NCBI RefSeq assembly: GCF_019090095.1
Contig: NZ_JAGQFP010000003.1
Span: 286,556-350,555 of the forward strand
Source of the DNA: Stutzerimonas stutzeri
Lineage (GTDB): Bacteria; Pseudomonadota; Gammaproteobacteria; Pseudomonadales; Pseudomonadaceae
DNA length: 64,000 nt
Direction of reading: 5' to 3'
The notes under the pieces were generated by a model, which saw only the letters and a list, made by a program, of their open reading frames with translations, made no database searches and was not told the origin of the DNA. The first letter of the stretch is position 1, and every line of letters starts with the position of its first letter. Of this stretch, positions 1 to 9,250 are shown piece after piece. Made by a program: the position numbers and the translations under genes.

Positions 1-941
1 TGCAGCAGCCCCTTGCGCGGCGCGTCGTCCAGCGTTTCGCTGCGCAGCACACGCTGGGCCTTGCCATCGATCACGCTGAGCGGGCTGCCCAGCTCGTGGG
101 CGACGCCAGCGGCCAGACGCCCCACCGCGGCCAGTTGCTGCGAGCGGCGCAAGCGCGCTTCCAGCTCGGCTTCCCGGGCCTTCTGTTCGGCCATCTGCTG
201 CCCGGCTTCAGCGATGCTGTCGAGCATGCGGTTGAGCGCCTGGCCAAGCGCCGCGATTTCCGCCGGTCCGCTGCGTGGCGCGCGGTGTTGCCGTTCGCCG
301 CCCGTCACCCGCGCCATGCTCTGGGTGAGCTGCTGCAGATGCCGGCCGATGGCCGACCAGTGCCCAAACAGCACGATACCGACCGCCAGCAGCGACAGCA
401 GTCCGGACGAGATGCCGGCGGTGACCCGCAGGCGTCGGGTATCACGCTCGAAGTCGCTCCAGCGGCGCGTCACCTGCAGCAGGCCGTTGATGCGCCCGCC
501 GCTCTGCTCCAGCGGTAGAAAATACGAGTACACCTCCTGACCCCGAATGCGCTGATAGCCACCGCGGCGCTTGCCGTCCGCAGCGAGCTCCTGGATCGAG
601 GACTGGTCCTGGTCAGGCTGCATGGCGCCGGCATAGGCCACCAGCTCGCCCTCGTCGTCGTACAGGTAGGCGCCATAGACGCGCCCGACACCCAGCACGG
701 ACTCGAGCACCTGTTGCATGGTGCGATCGTGCTTGCGCTCCAGGCTGTCGCTCAGGGGCAGACGCACCGCCCGCGCGACCAGCTCGACCTCCTCCTGCAA
801 ACGCCGCTCGCTGCTGCGCTCGACCGTCCACAGCATCAGATAACTGAAGCCGAACATGATCGCGACGAGCGGGACGACGACCTTCAATACCAGCGCGCCG
901 CGCAGGGTCGAGATACCTTGCCAAACTGCTACATGTGCCAT
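1..941 (-). CDS. Sensor histidine kinase, C-terminal part beyond the window edge
   Basis: About 313 codons are visible; the catalytic ATPase domain lies off the left edge. Reading leftwards from the ATG at 941 (MAHVAVWQG), there is a first membrane segment at about residues 18-38, a periplasmic sensor region, a second membrane segment at about 175-192, a HAMP/coiled-coil linker rich in Glu and Arg, then the dimerisation H-box VGRLAAGVAHELGSPLSV with the phospho-acceptor His at about residue 282. This is a membrane-bound two-component sensor kinase; its regulator is probably to the left. The signal is unknown. The H-box and layout are certain; the start is the first in-frame ATG before the hydrophobic segment. 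Confidence 0.85.
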   Translation of the reverse strand, partial: MAHVAVWQGISTLRGALVLKVVVPLVAIMFGFSYLMLWTVERSSERRLQEEVELVARAVRLPLSDSLERKHDRTMQQVLESVLGVGRVYGAYLYDDEGELVAYAGAMQPDQDQSSIQELAADGKRRGGYQRIRGQEVYSYFLPLEQSGGRINGLLQVTRRWSDFERDTRRLRVTAGISSGLLSLLAVGIVLFGHWSAIGRHLQQLTQSMARVTGGERQHRAPRSGPAEIAALGQALNRMLDSIAEAGQQMAEQKAREAELEARLRRSQQLAAVGRLAAGVAHELGSPLSVIDGKAQRVLRSETLDDAPRKGLL

Positions 942-1091
942 ATTGGCACTCTACAGAGCCTGCTCTGATCGGTCGACGCGGCTGTGACGAACGGCGCGAA
1001 CTCATGTAAATCAAAGACTTGGGACGAGATGACCGTTCTGGCACGAGCGATGCAATTCTGACTGGCGAATTCTCAACGACAGGACTGGATC

Positions 1092-1484
1092 ATGACCAAG
1101 CTAAACACCCGCCTCGTTTCCGCCAGTTTCGCCGCGCTGCTGATGGCCGCCAGCGCCACGCAGGTGGCCGCTCAGCAGGCCAGCCCGGCGCCGGCGACGC
1201 AGCCTGCCCCCGCGGTACAGGCTGCGGACATCAGCGACAAGAAGCTGGAGAAGTTCGCCGACTCGCTGGGCGAAATCATGGAGATCCGCGAGGACTTCAC
1301 CGCCAAGCTGGAAAAGACCGGCGACCCGGCCGAGGCCCAGCAGCTGCAGCAGCAGGCCAATGAGAAAATGATGAATACGGTGCAGGAGAACGACCTGAGC
1401 ATCGAGGAATACAACGCCATCAACCAGGCCGTGCAGAACGATCCGAAGCTGCGTGACAAGGTCATCGCGATGATCCAGAGCTGA
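1092..1484 (+). CDS. DUF4168 family secreted protein
   Basis: 130 residues. An N-terminal signal peptide (MTKLNTRLVSASFAALLMAA, cleavage likely after QVAA near residue 27) is followed by an Ala/Pro-rich linker and a charged helical domain. The C-terminal pattern (KLEKFADS, EEYNAINQAVQNDP) is typical of DUF4168, a family of small exported proteins without an assigned reaction. The start codon directly precedes the signal peptide and follows a weak AGGACTGG ribosome site. It stands alone and ends at a palindromic terminator shared with the convergent DUF1456 gene. Confidence 0.75.
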   Translation: MTKLNTRLVSASFAALLMAASATQVAAQQASPAPATQPAPAVQAADISDKKLEKFADSLGEIMEIREDFTAKLEKTGDPAEAQQLQQQANEKMMNTVQENDLSIEEYNAINQAVQNDPKLRDKVIAMIQS

Positions 1485-1497
1485 GGCACTGGCACAA

Positions 1498-1530
1498 CGA
1501 AAAAGCCCGGCTGATCAGCCGGGCTTTCTC
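1498..1530. terminator. Bidirectional rho-independent terminator
   Basis: A perfect 26-base palindrome at 1502-1527 (AAAGCCCGGCTGA and its complement) is flanked by T-rich sequence on both strands. It lies between the convergent DUF4168 gene and the DUF1456 gene and can end transcription from either side. Confidence 0.9.
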
Positions 1531-1544
1531 GTGTCAGGACGCAG

Positions 1545-2003
1545 TCACTGGCCGCATTGCGCCAGCCCCTTGAGGAAGTTGCGCAACAGCTGGTCGCCGC
1601 AGACCCGGTAGTTGCTATGCCCCGCCTTGCGGAACAGCGCGTTGAGCTCCGGTTTCGAGACCGGGAAGTCGACGGACTTGAGGATCGCGTGCATGTCGTC
1701 TTCCTTGAGTTCGAACGCCACGCGCAGCTTCTTCAGCACCGTGTTGTTGGTCACCGGCAGCTCGATGGGCGGCGTGGGCCGGCTCTCGTCCTTGCCGCGC
1801 TTGTAGATCACCAGGCCGTCGAGAAAGTGCGCCATGATCCGGTCAGGACAGGGTTTGAAGCCGTCCTCGTCGTCCTTTTTCAGGTAGGCCACCGCTTCGG
1901 AATCAGGAATTTCGCAACCGGTGAGCCGCGTGATCTCGGCAATCTTGGCGTCATTGACGTTGAGGATGTAGCGCAGGCTGCGCATCACATCGTTGTTGAG
2001 CAT
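1545..2003 (-). CDS. DUF1456 family protein, YehS-like
   Basis: 152 residues. Two copies of the DUF1456 helical repeat can be seen: one starts MLNNDVMRSLRYILNVND, the second is around VLKKLRVAFELKEDDM (about residues 80-100). The length agrees with E. coli YehS, whose function is not settled. The start at 2003 was chosen over an upstream in-frame ATG at 2060 because it has a strong AGAAGGGA ribosome site and matches the family N-terminus. It appears to be monocistronic and shares a terminator with the convergent gene. Confidence 0.85.
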   Translation of the reverse strand: MLNNDVMRSLRYILNVNDAKIAEITRLTGCEIPDSEAVAYLKKDDEDGFKPCPDRIMAHFLDGLVIYKRGKDESRPTPPIELPVTNNTVLKKLRVAFELKEDDMHAILKSVDFPVSKPELNALFRKAGHSNYRVCGDQLLRNFLKGLAQCGQ

Positions 2004-2258
2004 GAATGTTCCCTTCTGAGGTAACCGAACCAGGCAAAGCCGACCGGGGCCGCCGAGCACCGCGCCCTCGGGCCACGGCTGATGGCGCGCGAGTATAGGC
2101 GATCACGGCGTCGTGGATGACAAACAGACGCGGAGTAATGGCTGAGCGGCGCGTACTCGTGCGAGCAACCCGGCAGCGGGCGGGTCAAACAGGCGAGCGC
2201 CCCCAACCCCGGGTGTCTCCGTCAAGAACAACAGCTAAATACAGAGGGTGGACACGTC

Positions 2259-2990
2259 ATGAAACACACCGTATCGGGCCTCGGTGCCCTGCTTGTCTGT
2301 GCCAATGCCTGGGCGGTGACGCCCGGCACTCACTGGGATTACTCGGGCAACGCAGGGCCGGAAAACTGGGCGAAGCTGACGCCGGAATTCGGCGCCTGCC
2401 AGGGCAAGAACCAGTCACCGGTCGATCTCAGCGGTTTCGTCGAGGCCGACCTCACGCCACTGCGGCTGAACTACACGGCAGGCGCCAGCAAGGTGGTCAA
2501 CAACGGGCACACCGTTCAGGTGGTATACGAGCCCGGTAGCGTGCTGCACCTGGACGGCAACCGCTATGAGCTGCTGCAGTTTCACTTCCACGCGCCCAGC
2601 GAGAACCGCGTCAAGGGCAAATCCTATCCGCTCGAAGGCCACCTGGTGCACGCCGACAAGAACGGTAACCTCGCGGTGCTGGCGCTGATGTTCGAGCAAG
2701 GCGCCGCCAACGCCGCGCTGTCCCGGCTGTGGGATGCGCCACCCACGGCGGGCGAGAGCCGACCGATTACGCCGGTGGTCAACGCCACCGAGTTGCTGCC
2801 CGAGTCGCTGGACTACTACCGCTTCAGCGGCTCCCTGACCACCCCGCCCTGCACCGAAGGCGTGCGCTGGCTGGTACTCAAGCAGCCGGTGATCGCCTCC
2901 GGCGAGCAGATCGATGCGCTGAAAGATGCCGTCGGACATGCCAACAACCGCCCGCTACAACCGCTCAATGCCCGGGTGGTGCTGCAGTAA
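2259..2990 (+). CDS. Alpha-class carbonic anhydrase, periplasmic
   Basis: 243 residues. It interconverts CO2 and bicarbonate in the periplasm. A signal peptide ends near residue 19 (CANAWA). Alpha-class hallmarks are the QSPVDL motif, the zinc ligands in FHFHAPSEN (His at about 109 and 111), the third His in EGHLVH, and SLTTPPCTEGV near the C-terminus. Length and motif order match bacterial Cah proteins. It is a single gene preceded by a GAGGGTGG ribosome site. A beta-class enzyme is encoded at 43509-44204, so the cell has enzymes for two compartments. Confidence 0.93.
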   Translation: MKHTVSGLGALLVCANAWAVTPGTHWDYSGNAGPENWAKLTPEFGACQGKNQSPVDLSGFVEADLTPLRLNYTAGASKVVNNGHTVQVVYEPGSVLHLDGNRYELLQFHFHAPSENRVKGKSYPLEGHLVHADKNGNLAVLALMFEQGAANAALSRLWDAPPTAGESRPITPVVNATELLPESLDYYRFSGSLTTPPCTEGVRWLVLKQPVIASGEQIDALKDAVGHANNRPLQPLNARVVLQ

Positions 2991-3198
2991 CGAAGCTGGC
3001 CGTTGGCCGATGCGCGGCCAGACGAGGCGAGGCCGGAGGATCGCCACGTCGCTCGGGTCGCGCATCGCGCCAGCATGACAGGTCCCCTCCTCGCGGCTAC
3101 ACTGCGCGCCGAATACCCACCCCCTCTATTTCCGGCTGAGCAAGCCGGCAATAGTGCTGTGCCCTCACCTCTGCCGGGGCCACCGGCCAGGACCTGTC

Positions 3199-4818
3199 AT
3201 GATTCGCATCACAGAACTGCAACTGCCCCTCGATCATCCCGCCGAGGCCCTTCGCCACGCCATCACCGCGCGCCTGGGCATCAAGGATGCCGATCTTCTC
3301 GACTTCACCGTCTTCAAGCGCAGCTACGACGCACGCAAGAAGAACAGCGAGATCACCTTCGTCTACATCATCGACGCCAGCGTGGCGGACGAGGCCAAGG
3401 TACTGGCGCGCCTGGCGGACGACCGCAACATCCGCGTGGCGCCGGACACCGGCTACTATCCGGTCGGCCAAGCGCCGGAAGGGCTGAGCGAGCGGCCGCT
3501 GGTGATCGGCTTCGGCCCCTGCGGCCTGTTCGCCGCGTTGACGCTGGCGCAGATGGGCTTCCGCCCGATCGTGCTGGAGCGCGGCCGTGATGTGCGCAGC
3601 CGCACCAAGGACACCTGGGCGCTGTGGCGCAAGAAGGTACTGAGCCCCGAATCCAACGTGCAGTTCGGCGAAGGCGGTGCGGGGCTGTTCTCCGACGGCA
3701 AGCTCTACAGCCAGATCAAGGACCCGAAGTTCTACGGCCGCAAAGTGATGCACGAGTTCGTCCGCGCCGGCGCGCCGGAAGAGATCATGTTCGTCAGCAA
3801 GCCGCACATCGGCACCTTCCGCCTGACCGGCGTGGTCTCGACCATGCGCGAGGAAATCAAGGCGCTGGGCGGCGAGGTGCGTTTCGACAGCCGCGTCGTG
3901 GATTTCATCATCGAGGACGGCCGTATCCAGGGCGTGTGCATGGCCGATGGCCAGGAACTGCGTAGCCGCTACGTGGTGCTTGCACTCGGTCACAGCTCGC
4001 GTGACACCTTCCGCGTGCTGCACGAGCGCGGCGTCTATATCGAGGCCAAGCCCTTCGCCGTGGGCTTTCGCATCGAGCACCCGCAATCGCTCATCGACCA
4101 GGCGCGCCTGGGCAAATATGCCGGCCACCCGGAATTGGGCGCCGCCGACTACAAGCTGGTCTACCACGCCAAGAACGGCCGCGCGGCCTACAGCTTCTGC
4201 ATGTGCCCGGGTGGCACCGTGGTGGCGGCTACCTCCGAGCCGGAGCGTGTGGTGACCAACGGCATGAGCCAATACTCGCGCAACGAGCGCAATGCCAACG
4301 CCGGCATCGTCGTCGGCATCAACCCGGAAGAGGACTTCCCCGGCGGCCCGCTGGCCGGCGTCGAGTTGCAGGAACGGCTGGAATCGCGCGCCTTCGAGCT
4401 GGGCGGCGGCGATTATTGCGCGCCGGGGCAGCTGGTTGGCGACTTCATTCGGGGCAAGCCGTCGACCGCATTCGGCGAAGTCGAGCCGTCCTACAAACCG
4501 GGCGTGAAGCTGGGCGACCTAGCGCCGTCACTGCCCGATTACGTGATCGAGGCCATCCGCGAAGCGCTGCCGGCCTTCGGCAAGCAGATCCGCGGCTTCG
4601 ATCGCGCCGATGCTGTACTCACCGGCATCGAGACGCGCACGTCCTCGCCGGTACGGATCAAGCGCGACAACGAGACGCTGCAGAGCCTCAACACCCGCGG
4701 CCTGTATCCCGCCGGTGAAGGTGCCGGATACGCCGGCGGCATCCTCTCGGCCGGCGTCGATGGCATCAAGGTCGCCGAAGCCGTCGCCACGGCGATGCTG
4801 GCTGATCTGCAGGGCTGA
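3199..4818 (+). CDS. FAD-dependent dehydrogenase (COG2509-like oxidoreductase)
   Basis: 539 residues. A dinucleotide-binding motif VIGFGPCGLFAALTLAQMG starts near residue 100, after an N-terminal domain with SYDARKKNSE typical of this family. The C-terminus holds the second FAD-contact region (GLYPAGEGAGYAGGI). Homologues are annotated as NAD(P)/FAD-dependent oxidoreductases; the substrate is unknown. The start at 3199 (MIRITELQLPL) was taken over an in-frame ATG at 3154 because conservation begins there and CCAGGA lies upstream. It appears to be monocistronic. Confidence 0.88.
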   Translation: MIRITELQLPLDHPAEALRHAITARLGIKDADLLDFTVFKRSYDARKKNSEITFVYIIDASVADEAKVLARLADDRNIRVAPDTGYYPVGQAPEGLSERPLVIGFGPCGLFAALTLAQMGFRPIVLERGRDVRSRTKDTWALWRKKVLSPESNVQFGEGGAGLFSDGKLYSQIKDPKFYGRKVMHEFVRAGAPEEIMFVSKPHIGTFRLTGVVSTMREEIKALGGEVRFDSRVVDFIIEDGRIQGVCMADGQELRSRYVVLALGHSSRDTFRVLHERGVYIEAKPFAVGFRIEHPQSLIDQARLGKYAGHPELGAADYKLVYHAKNGRAAYSFCMCPGGTVVAATSEPERVVTNGMSQYSRNERNANAGIVVGINPEEDFPGGPLAGVELQERLESRAFELGGGDYCAPGQLVGDFIRGKPSTAFGEVEPSYKPGVKLGDLAPSLPDYVIEAIREALPAFGKQIRGFDRADAVLTGIETRTSSPVRIKRDNETLQSLNTRGLYPAGEGAGYAGGILSAGVDGIKVAEAVATAMLADLQG

Positions 4819-4885
4819 GCCCGTTCGGTCGGCAGGCGCTGCGAGGCCGGAGGCGGCGGCCGATTCCAGGGCGACACGGGGTGAA

Positions 4886-5611
4886 TCAGCGCGGCGTGGC
4901 CATCAGTTGCTCGACCACACCCTCGTTGCGCAGCTGCTCGAAGGCGGCCTGGACATGCTGCACGGTCCTGTCGTCGGTTTGCCGGCTGAAAGCCAGGTAG
5001 AGCTGCGTGGCGGCGTCGGGGGTAAAGACCCGCTCGACGCTGGCCGGATCGACTCCCGCCTCGTTGCACAGCATGACGATGTCCTGCTCGGGCATGGGCA
5101 CCAGATCGACCTGGCCGTTGAGCAGGCGCCGGAAGTTTTCAGCGTTTTGCGCGGCGACCACGATCTTGCGAAAGCCCTTGGCCTGCAGGTACTGGTGACG
5201 CACGTCCTCGCGCAGCACCCCGACCCGATAGGCCTTGGCCGCCTCCAGATCCGGCACCTGGATGTCGTCGCGCGACCGCAGTTTGTAGAAGTGGTACTCG
5301 ATACGCATGATTTCGCCGACCCAACGGAACAGCGCTTCGCGTTCGGGTGTTCGGGCGATCAGGTAGATCAGCACATTCGGCTCGCTCAACGCCATGTCGT
5401 ATGCGCGGGCCCAGGGATAGAGGCTGACATGGTAGTCCGTCACGCCGGCGCGCTGCAGGGTCGCTTCGACCACACGGCTGGCGGTGCCTGTCACCTGGCC
5501 GTCCTGCAGGTAGCTGTACGCCGTGTCCTCGGTCACGACACGCAACGGCGCGGCCTGCAGCGTCATACCCAACAGTCCCAATGAGCAGGCGATCCAGGTA
5601 AAAGGGCGCAT
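4886..5611 (-). CDS. Periplasmic solute-binding protein (SBP_bac_3-like)
   Basis: 241 residues with a signal peptide (MRPFTWIACSLGLLGMTLQA). The fold pattern of the amino-acid-type binding family is clear: LRVVTEDTAYSYLQDGQVTG at the start, PWARAYDMAL, RTPEREALFRWVG, and a C-terminal LAFSRQTDD segment. There is no permease or ATPase gene nearby, so it may sense a ligand rather than feed a transporter. It is the last gene of a three-gene group with the GGDEF gene and a paralogue upstream on the same strand; the gap to the GGDEF gene is 22 bases. The start at 5611 begins the signal peptide. Confidence 0.82.
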   Translation of the reverse strand: MRPFTWIACSLGLLGMTLQAAPLRVVTEDTAYSYLQDGQVTGTASRVVEATLQRAGVTDYHVSLYPWARAYDMALSEPNVLIYLIARTPEREALFRWVGEIMRIEYHFYKLRSRDDIQVPDLEAAKAYRVGVLREDVRHQYLQAKGFRKIVVAAQNAENFRRLLNGQVDLVPMPEQDIVMLCNEAGVDPASVERVFTPDAATQLYLAFSRQTDDRTVQHVQAAFEQLRNEGVVEQLMATPR

Positions 5612-5633
5612 CGTACGGTTCCTCACGATCGAA

Positions 5634-6971
5634 TCAGGCGGCGATACAGTTGCGACCCTGGGTCTTGGCTCGGTAGAGAGCCTCATCCGCCCGGCGAAGC
5701 AGTTGGTCGAATTGGTCGATGCAGTCCGGCTCGAACGCGGCCAGACCGATGCTCAAGGTCACCAGTGACGAGACGTCGGAGCGCGCATGTGGCAGCGCCC
5801 GCTCGGCCAGTCGCTGCTGCAGCCGCACGGCGGCGCGACGGCCAGCCTCGGCGTCCACGCCCGGCATCAGCACCACGAATTCCTCGCCACCGAGCCGCGC
5901 AACCACCTCGCCAGCACGGGCGAAGACGCCCCTGAGCGTCTCGGCCACGGCCTGCAGGCAGTGGTCCCCTTGTGCATGACCGTAGTGGTCGTTGTAGCGC
6001 TTGAAGAAATCGACGTCGCACATCAGCACCGTCAGCGGCTGGCCCTGGCGCAGCGCCCGGCGGAATTCGACTTCCTTGAGTTCATCGAAGTGGCGCCGGT
6101 TAGCCAGGCCGGTGAGCGGGTCGCTGCGTGACAGCTCTTCGAGCAGTACGTTGGCCGCACGCAGCTCGGCGGTGCGCTCCTCGACCAGCTCGGCCAGGCG
6201 ATCGCGATGGGCCGCCAGCGCCTGCTCATCATGGTGCTGACGCTCGAGGTAGTTCGAAAGCTTGGCCTGCAGCCCGTTGACGCCGGATTCCAGCAGGCTC
6301 AGCTCATCGCGCTCGGTCATCTTTCGGTCGAGGCGCAGAGTCTTGTCCAGATTTTCGGGGGTGAGCCGGCTCAGGTGCCGGGCGATGCGGCGGACATGCA
6401 GGGTCACGGTGCGGTTGAACATCCACATGATCAGGCCGGCAAGCAGCAGCGACTGGATGATCTGGGTGATGACGATATCGGTGACTTCGCTTATCAGCCG
6501 GTCCCAGAGCAAGCCCTCGTTACCTTCCAGGGTCAGCTCGCCGACCGTTTCGCTAGCACCGGCGTAGGGCACGTAGCTGAGCGCGTGATGCAGCCGCGGC
6601 GCACGGTGTTCGCGCGGCTGCTGGGTGCGCTCACGCGCGATGACCTCCGGCTCGCGTCCGGCACGGATGATCTGCAGTTCGACGCGCCCGATGGGCGCTG
6701 CCTGCGCAACGCTGTCGAGCTGGGTTTGCAGCGCATCGCTGTCCATCTCCCAGATCGCCTTGGCCAGATTGCTGCGAAACACCTGATCGATCAGCGCGAG
6801 TTCGGCATTCATCGTCGCCAAGCCGCGCTGCCAGGCCGACCAGGTGCGCAGGCCCGCAGTGACCAGGGTGAACAGCAGACAGAAGCCCAACGTGGCCAGC
6901 ACCAGACGACGACCAAGCGAGCTGGTCTGACGCGGCACGACCGAGGAGGCGTCGGGCAGGCGTGCGTTCAT
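5634..6971 (-). CDS. Membrane-bound GGDEF diguanylate cyclase
   Basis: 445 residues. An N-terminal membrane helix (about residues 20-42), a periplasmic region, a second membrane segment (about 170-190), a HAMP-like and coiled-coil linker (about 195-280) and a C-terminal GGDEF domain follow in order. The active-site loop reads RLGGEEF near residue 360, so it should make cyclic di-GMP. The usual inhibitory RxxD site is RAGE, so product inhibition may be weak. The start at 6971 gives an ATGA overlap with the upstream binding-protein gene, so the two are translationally coupled. That binding protein may supply its input signal (inference). Confidence 0.88.
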   Translation of the reverse strand: MNARLPDASSVVPRQTSSLGRRLVLATLGFCLLFTLVTAGLRTWSAWQRGLATMNAELALIDQVFRSNLAKAIWEMDSDALQTQLDSVAQAAPIGRVELQIIRAGREPEVIARERTQQPREHRAPRLHHALSYVPYAGASETVGELTLEGNEGLLWDRLISEVTDIVITQIIQSLLLAGLIMWMFNRTVTLHVRRIARHLSRLTPENLDKTLRLDRKMTERDELSLLESGVNGLQAKLSNYLERQHHDEQALAAHRDRLAELVEERTAELRAANVLLEELSRSDPLTGLANRRHFDELKEVEFRRALRQGQPLTVLMCDVDFFKRYNDHYGHAQGDHCLQAVAETLRGVFARAGEVVARLGGEEFVVLMPGVDAEAGRRAAVRLQQRLAERALPHARSDVSSLVTLSIGLAAFEPDCIDQFDQLLRRADEALYRAKTQGRNCIAA

Positions 6972-7738
6972 TTCAGCCATTTGCCGGCAATGGCGTCGTA
7001 ACGACCATCGGCTCGCATGCGTGCAAGGGCCTGGCGGAAGCGTTGCACCACCTCATCCGGCGTGTGACGGCTGAACGCCATGTACAGACCATCGGCACCG
7101 CCGAGATCGTCGATACTCAGCTGCGGCACGGCATTTTCATTCGGATTTCCGCTGGCCTTGCGCACCAGGTAATGTGCGTTCAACTCGTTGGATATCCACA
7201 AGTCCACGCGGCCGGCCTTGAGCTTGGCGTAGTTGTGTTCGTACTTGTTGCTCGACTGCAGGTTGCGTCCGATGGCGAAACCCTTGTCGATCAGGTACTG
7301 CTCGCCGACGTCGTCTTTTACCGTGGCGATCTGGTACTGACGGGCGTCGTCGAGCGTCTTCAGATGGAACTGCGTGCCGGGCAGCGAGAACAGATACCAC
7401 CGTGTTGGCGCGATGACGCCGACCCACTTGAACAGCGCCTCGCGCTGCGGCGTGCGGGCAATGGAGTAGATCAGCACCTTTTCCGAATTGAGCGCGATGT
7501 CATAGGCACGCGCCCAGGGCATCGACTGGATGCGCGCCGCCTCGCCCGCTTCCTCGAGCACCGCCTGCACGATTTCCGTGCTCATACCGGTCAGCTTGCC
7601 GTCGAGGGTCATGTTGTACGGCGGCAACTCCTCGGTGACCACGGTAAGGCCCCCATGAGCGCAAGCCGTCTGACCGCCGACCAGCGAGGCGAGCAACGCC
7701 AGAGCACACGTCAGATGGCGGAACGAGGGTGGTTTCAT
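6968..7738 (-). CDS. Periplasmic solute-binding protein (SBP_bac_3-like)
   Basis: 256 residues with a signal peptide ending near residue 27 (GQTACA). It shares its pattern with the gene at 4886: VVTEELPPYNMTLDGKLTG, PWARAYDIALNSEKVL, RTPQREALFKWVG and MAFSRHTPDEVV. First gene of the group 7738-4886, with an ATGA overlap to the GGDEF gene. No transporter components are present. The parallel residues show that the two binding proteins are paralogues; a role in sensing for cyclic di-GMP output is inferred from gene order only. Confidence 0.83.
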   Translation of the reverse strand: MKPPSFRHLTCALALLASLVGGQTACAHGGLTVVTEELPPYNMTLDGKLTGMSTEIVQAVLEEAGEAARIQSMPWARAYDIALNSEKVLIYSIARTPQREALFKWVGVIAPTRWYLFSLPGTQFHLKTLDDARQYQIATVKDDVGEQYLIDKGFAIGRNLQSSNKYEHNYAKLKAGRVDLWISNELNAHYLVRKASGNPNENAVPQLSIDDLGGADGLYMAFSRHTPDEVVQRFRQALARMRADGRYDAIAGKWLK

Positions 7739-8126
7739 CGGGTGACCTCGGGGTCGTGAACGTCAGCTATGCCCAGGCAGACAGCCATCATACTGACATC
7801 ATTCAAAGCGCATTCAAGCACTCCTTTTTTCGGCGCTGTATGCGCAGACTTGAACCCTGGACCGTCCTCACCTCAACGCTCCGACGAACGGTGACGGCCC
7901 TCACCAGCCTTCGTTCGGCTAGATGGCGAGCCCCGCGCGATGATTCGGCGATGAACGAAGGCGGCTCGTATGGCGCAGGAAAGCAGCCCGCAGGCAGGGC
8001 CATGGATGCTGCAATAGCGGATATCGGGCGGTCGGCTGGCCGCTGGGGCGCCGCGCGAGGACACCTGTTCGGGGCAGCGGCGCAGCGCTTTCGGCGTGAC
8101 GTTGCGAGCACCGGCCGGGTATACGC
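7739..8126. other. 388-base intergenic stretch without a supported gene
   Basis: The stretch lies upstream of the binding-protein operon and downstream of the small gene at 8127. Several short frames are open on both strands, but none has a ribosome site, a signal peptide or a recognisable protein pattern. It presumably carries the promoter of the operon reading leftwards from 7738. I see no repeat or strong hairpin in it. Confidence 0.5.
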
Positions 8127-8450
8127 TCAAGGCCGCTGACGCTTGTGCTCGAAGGCTTCGACACAGGCGGGCAAGTCGTAGAAGCGCGGGGTCCCGCCGA
8201 CCCGATTGCCGTTCTCGCCAGCCGTCTTGCGATGGCAGTCGGCCGCACTATCGGCGCCGCGCTTGGCGCTCATGCATTGCTGGAAGGCGGCTTCGCGCAA
8301 CGGTGCCAACTTCTCGCTCCGTGCCGCTTCGCACCGTCGCTCCAACTCGGCTTGCCGAAGGGCAAACGCCTCTTCGTCTTTCTTGAACGCCGCATGCGTG
8401 TGGGCAGCCAACAGGCACAACAGCAAAACGCTTAGCCTTCCTTGCATCAT
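8127..8450 (-). CDS. Small secreted protein of unknown function
   Basis: 107 residues. A short signal peptide (MMQGRLSVLLLCLLAAHTHA) is followed by a highly charged helical region and three or four cysteines (RRCEAA, QQCMSA, ADCHRK, PACVEAF) that could form periplasmic disulfides. I do not recognise the family. The gene has a GGAGCGCC site upstream and Pseudomonas-like codon use. It stands alone between two longer intergenic stretches. Confidence 0.6.
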   Translation of the reverse strand: MMQGRLSVLLLCLLAAHTHAAFKKDEEAFALRQAELERRCEAARSEKLAPLREAAFQQCMSAKRGADSAADCHRKTAGENGNRVGGTPRFYDLPACVEAFEHKRQRP

Positions 8451-8590
8451 GGCGCTCCTGTATTAAACCGAGGGGAGCATGGCGCGCAGACGGCGGCAGC
8501 ACAAGCCCGCTCCGGACCGCACAGCGGGGCGCGCCGCGGAGCATCAATACGCGACCGCCACACCGCACTCGCGGAGCCAACCCAGCCGGC

Positions 8591-9049
8591 TCAGCGCACC
8601 TGAAAGCGCTGCTCGGCCAGCTTGCGGTCACCCTGGAACACCATGAAGTGCCACTCACCCGGCACCAGCTCATGGGTCTCGGTGAACTCGAACGCCATCA
8701 CATCCTCCGGCGCATCGGGCACCAGCTTCTGTACGACTTCGTACCGATCATGGCGCTGGCCACCCGGATCGACCACACCGGGCGTCAGGTACAGCAGCGT
8801 GAGAGGCGTATCGTCGGCGTGCTTGTCTTGCAGACGGTAGCGCAGACCGAACTTGGTGCCGATTTGCAGCGGCACATGATCCACTTCGAGGATTCGCTGA
8901 TCCTTGCGGGTCAGCAGGCGCTCGCCTGGTTGCTGGTCCCGATAAGCGCTTTCAAACACACCGGCTTCGATCGGCCCGACCACGCGCACCTCGGCGCACA
9001 CCAAACCGGGCCACAACAACGCGAATAACAACGGACGAATAATCGGCAT
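8591..9049 (-). CDS. DUF3859 family exported protein
   Basis: 152 residues. Signal peptide MPIIRPLLFALLWPGLVCA, then a beta-rich domain with the pattern EVRVVGPIEAGVFE, a middle LRYRLQDKHADD and a C-terminal ELVPGEWHFMVFQGDRKLAEQ. This fits DUF3859, a family of unknown role found near envelope genes. The start at 9049 is preferred over an upstream in-frame ATG at 9094 because a GGAGG ribosome site lies 7 bases before it and the signal peptide begins there. It appears to be monocistronic. Confidence 0.75.
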   Translation of the reverse strand: MPIIRPLLFALLWPGLVCAEVRVVGPIEAGVFESAYRDQQPGERLLTRKDQRILEVDHVPLQIGTKFGLRYRLQDKHADDTPLTLLYLTPGVVDPGGQRHDRYEVVQKLVPDAPEDVMAFEFTETHELVPGEWHFMVFQGDRKLAEQRFQVR

Positions 9050-9250
9050 CACGCGCCTCCTGCAAGAAAAGCAGCGAGCGTATGACATGGGCATGACAGC
9101 CGCGTGACGCCTTCTTCCACCGCAAGTCGTTCAGCGGTTTCAAGTGCCGATAGTCATCGATCTTGGCACTAACGGCACGTATTCAGCGGGGCGCCAAGCC
9201 TCCCATGCAGTGATAGAGTGGCCGCCATCCAATCCACCGCAGGAGAAACC

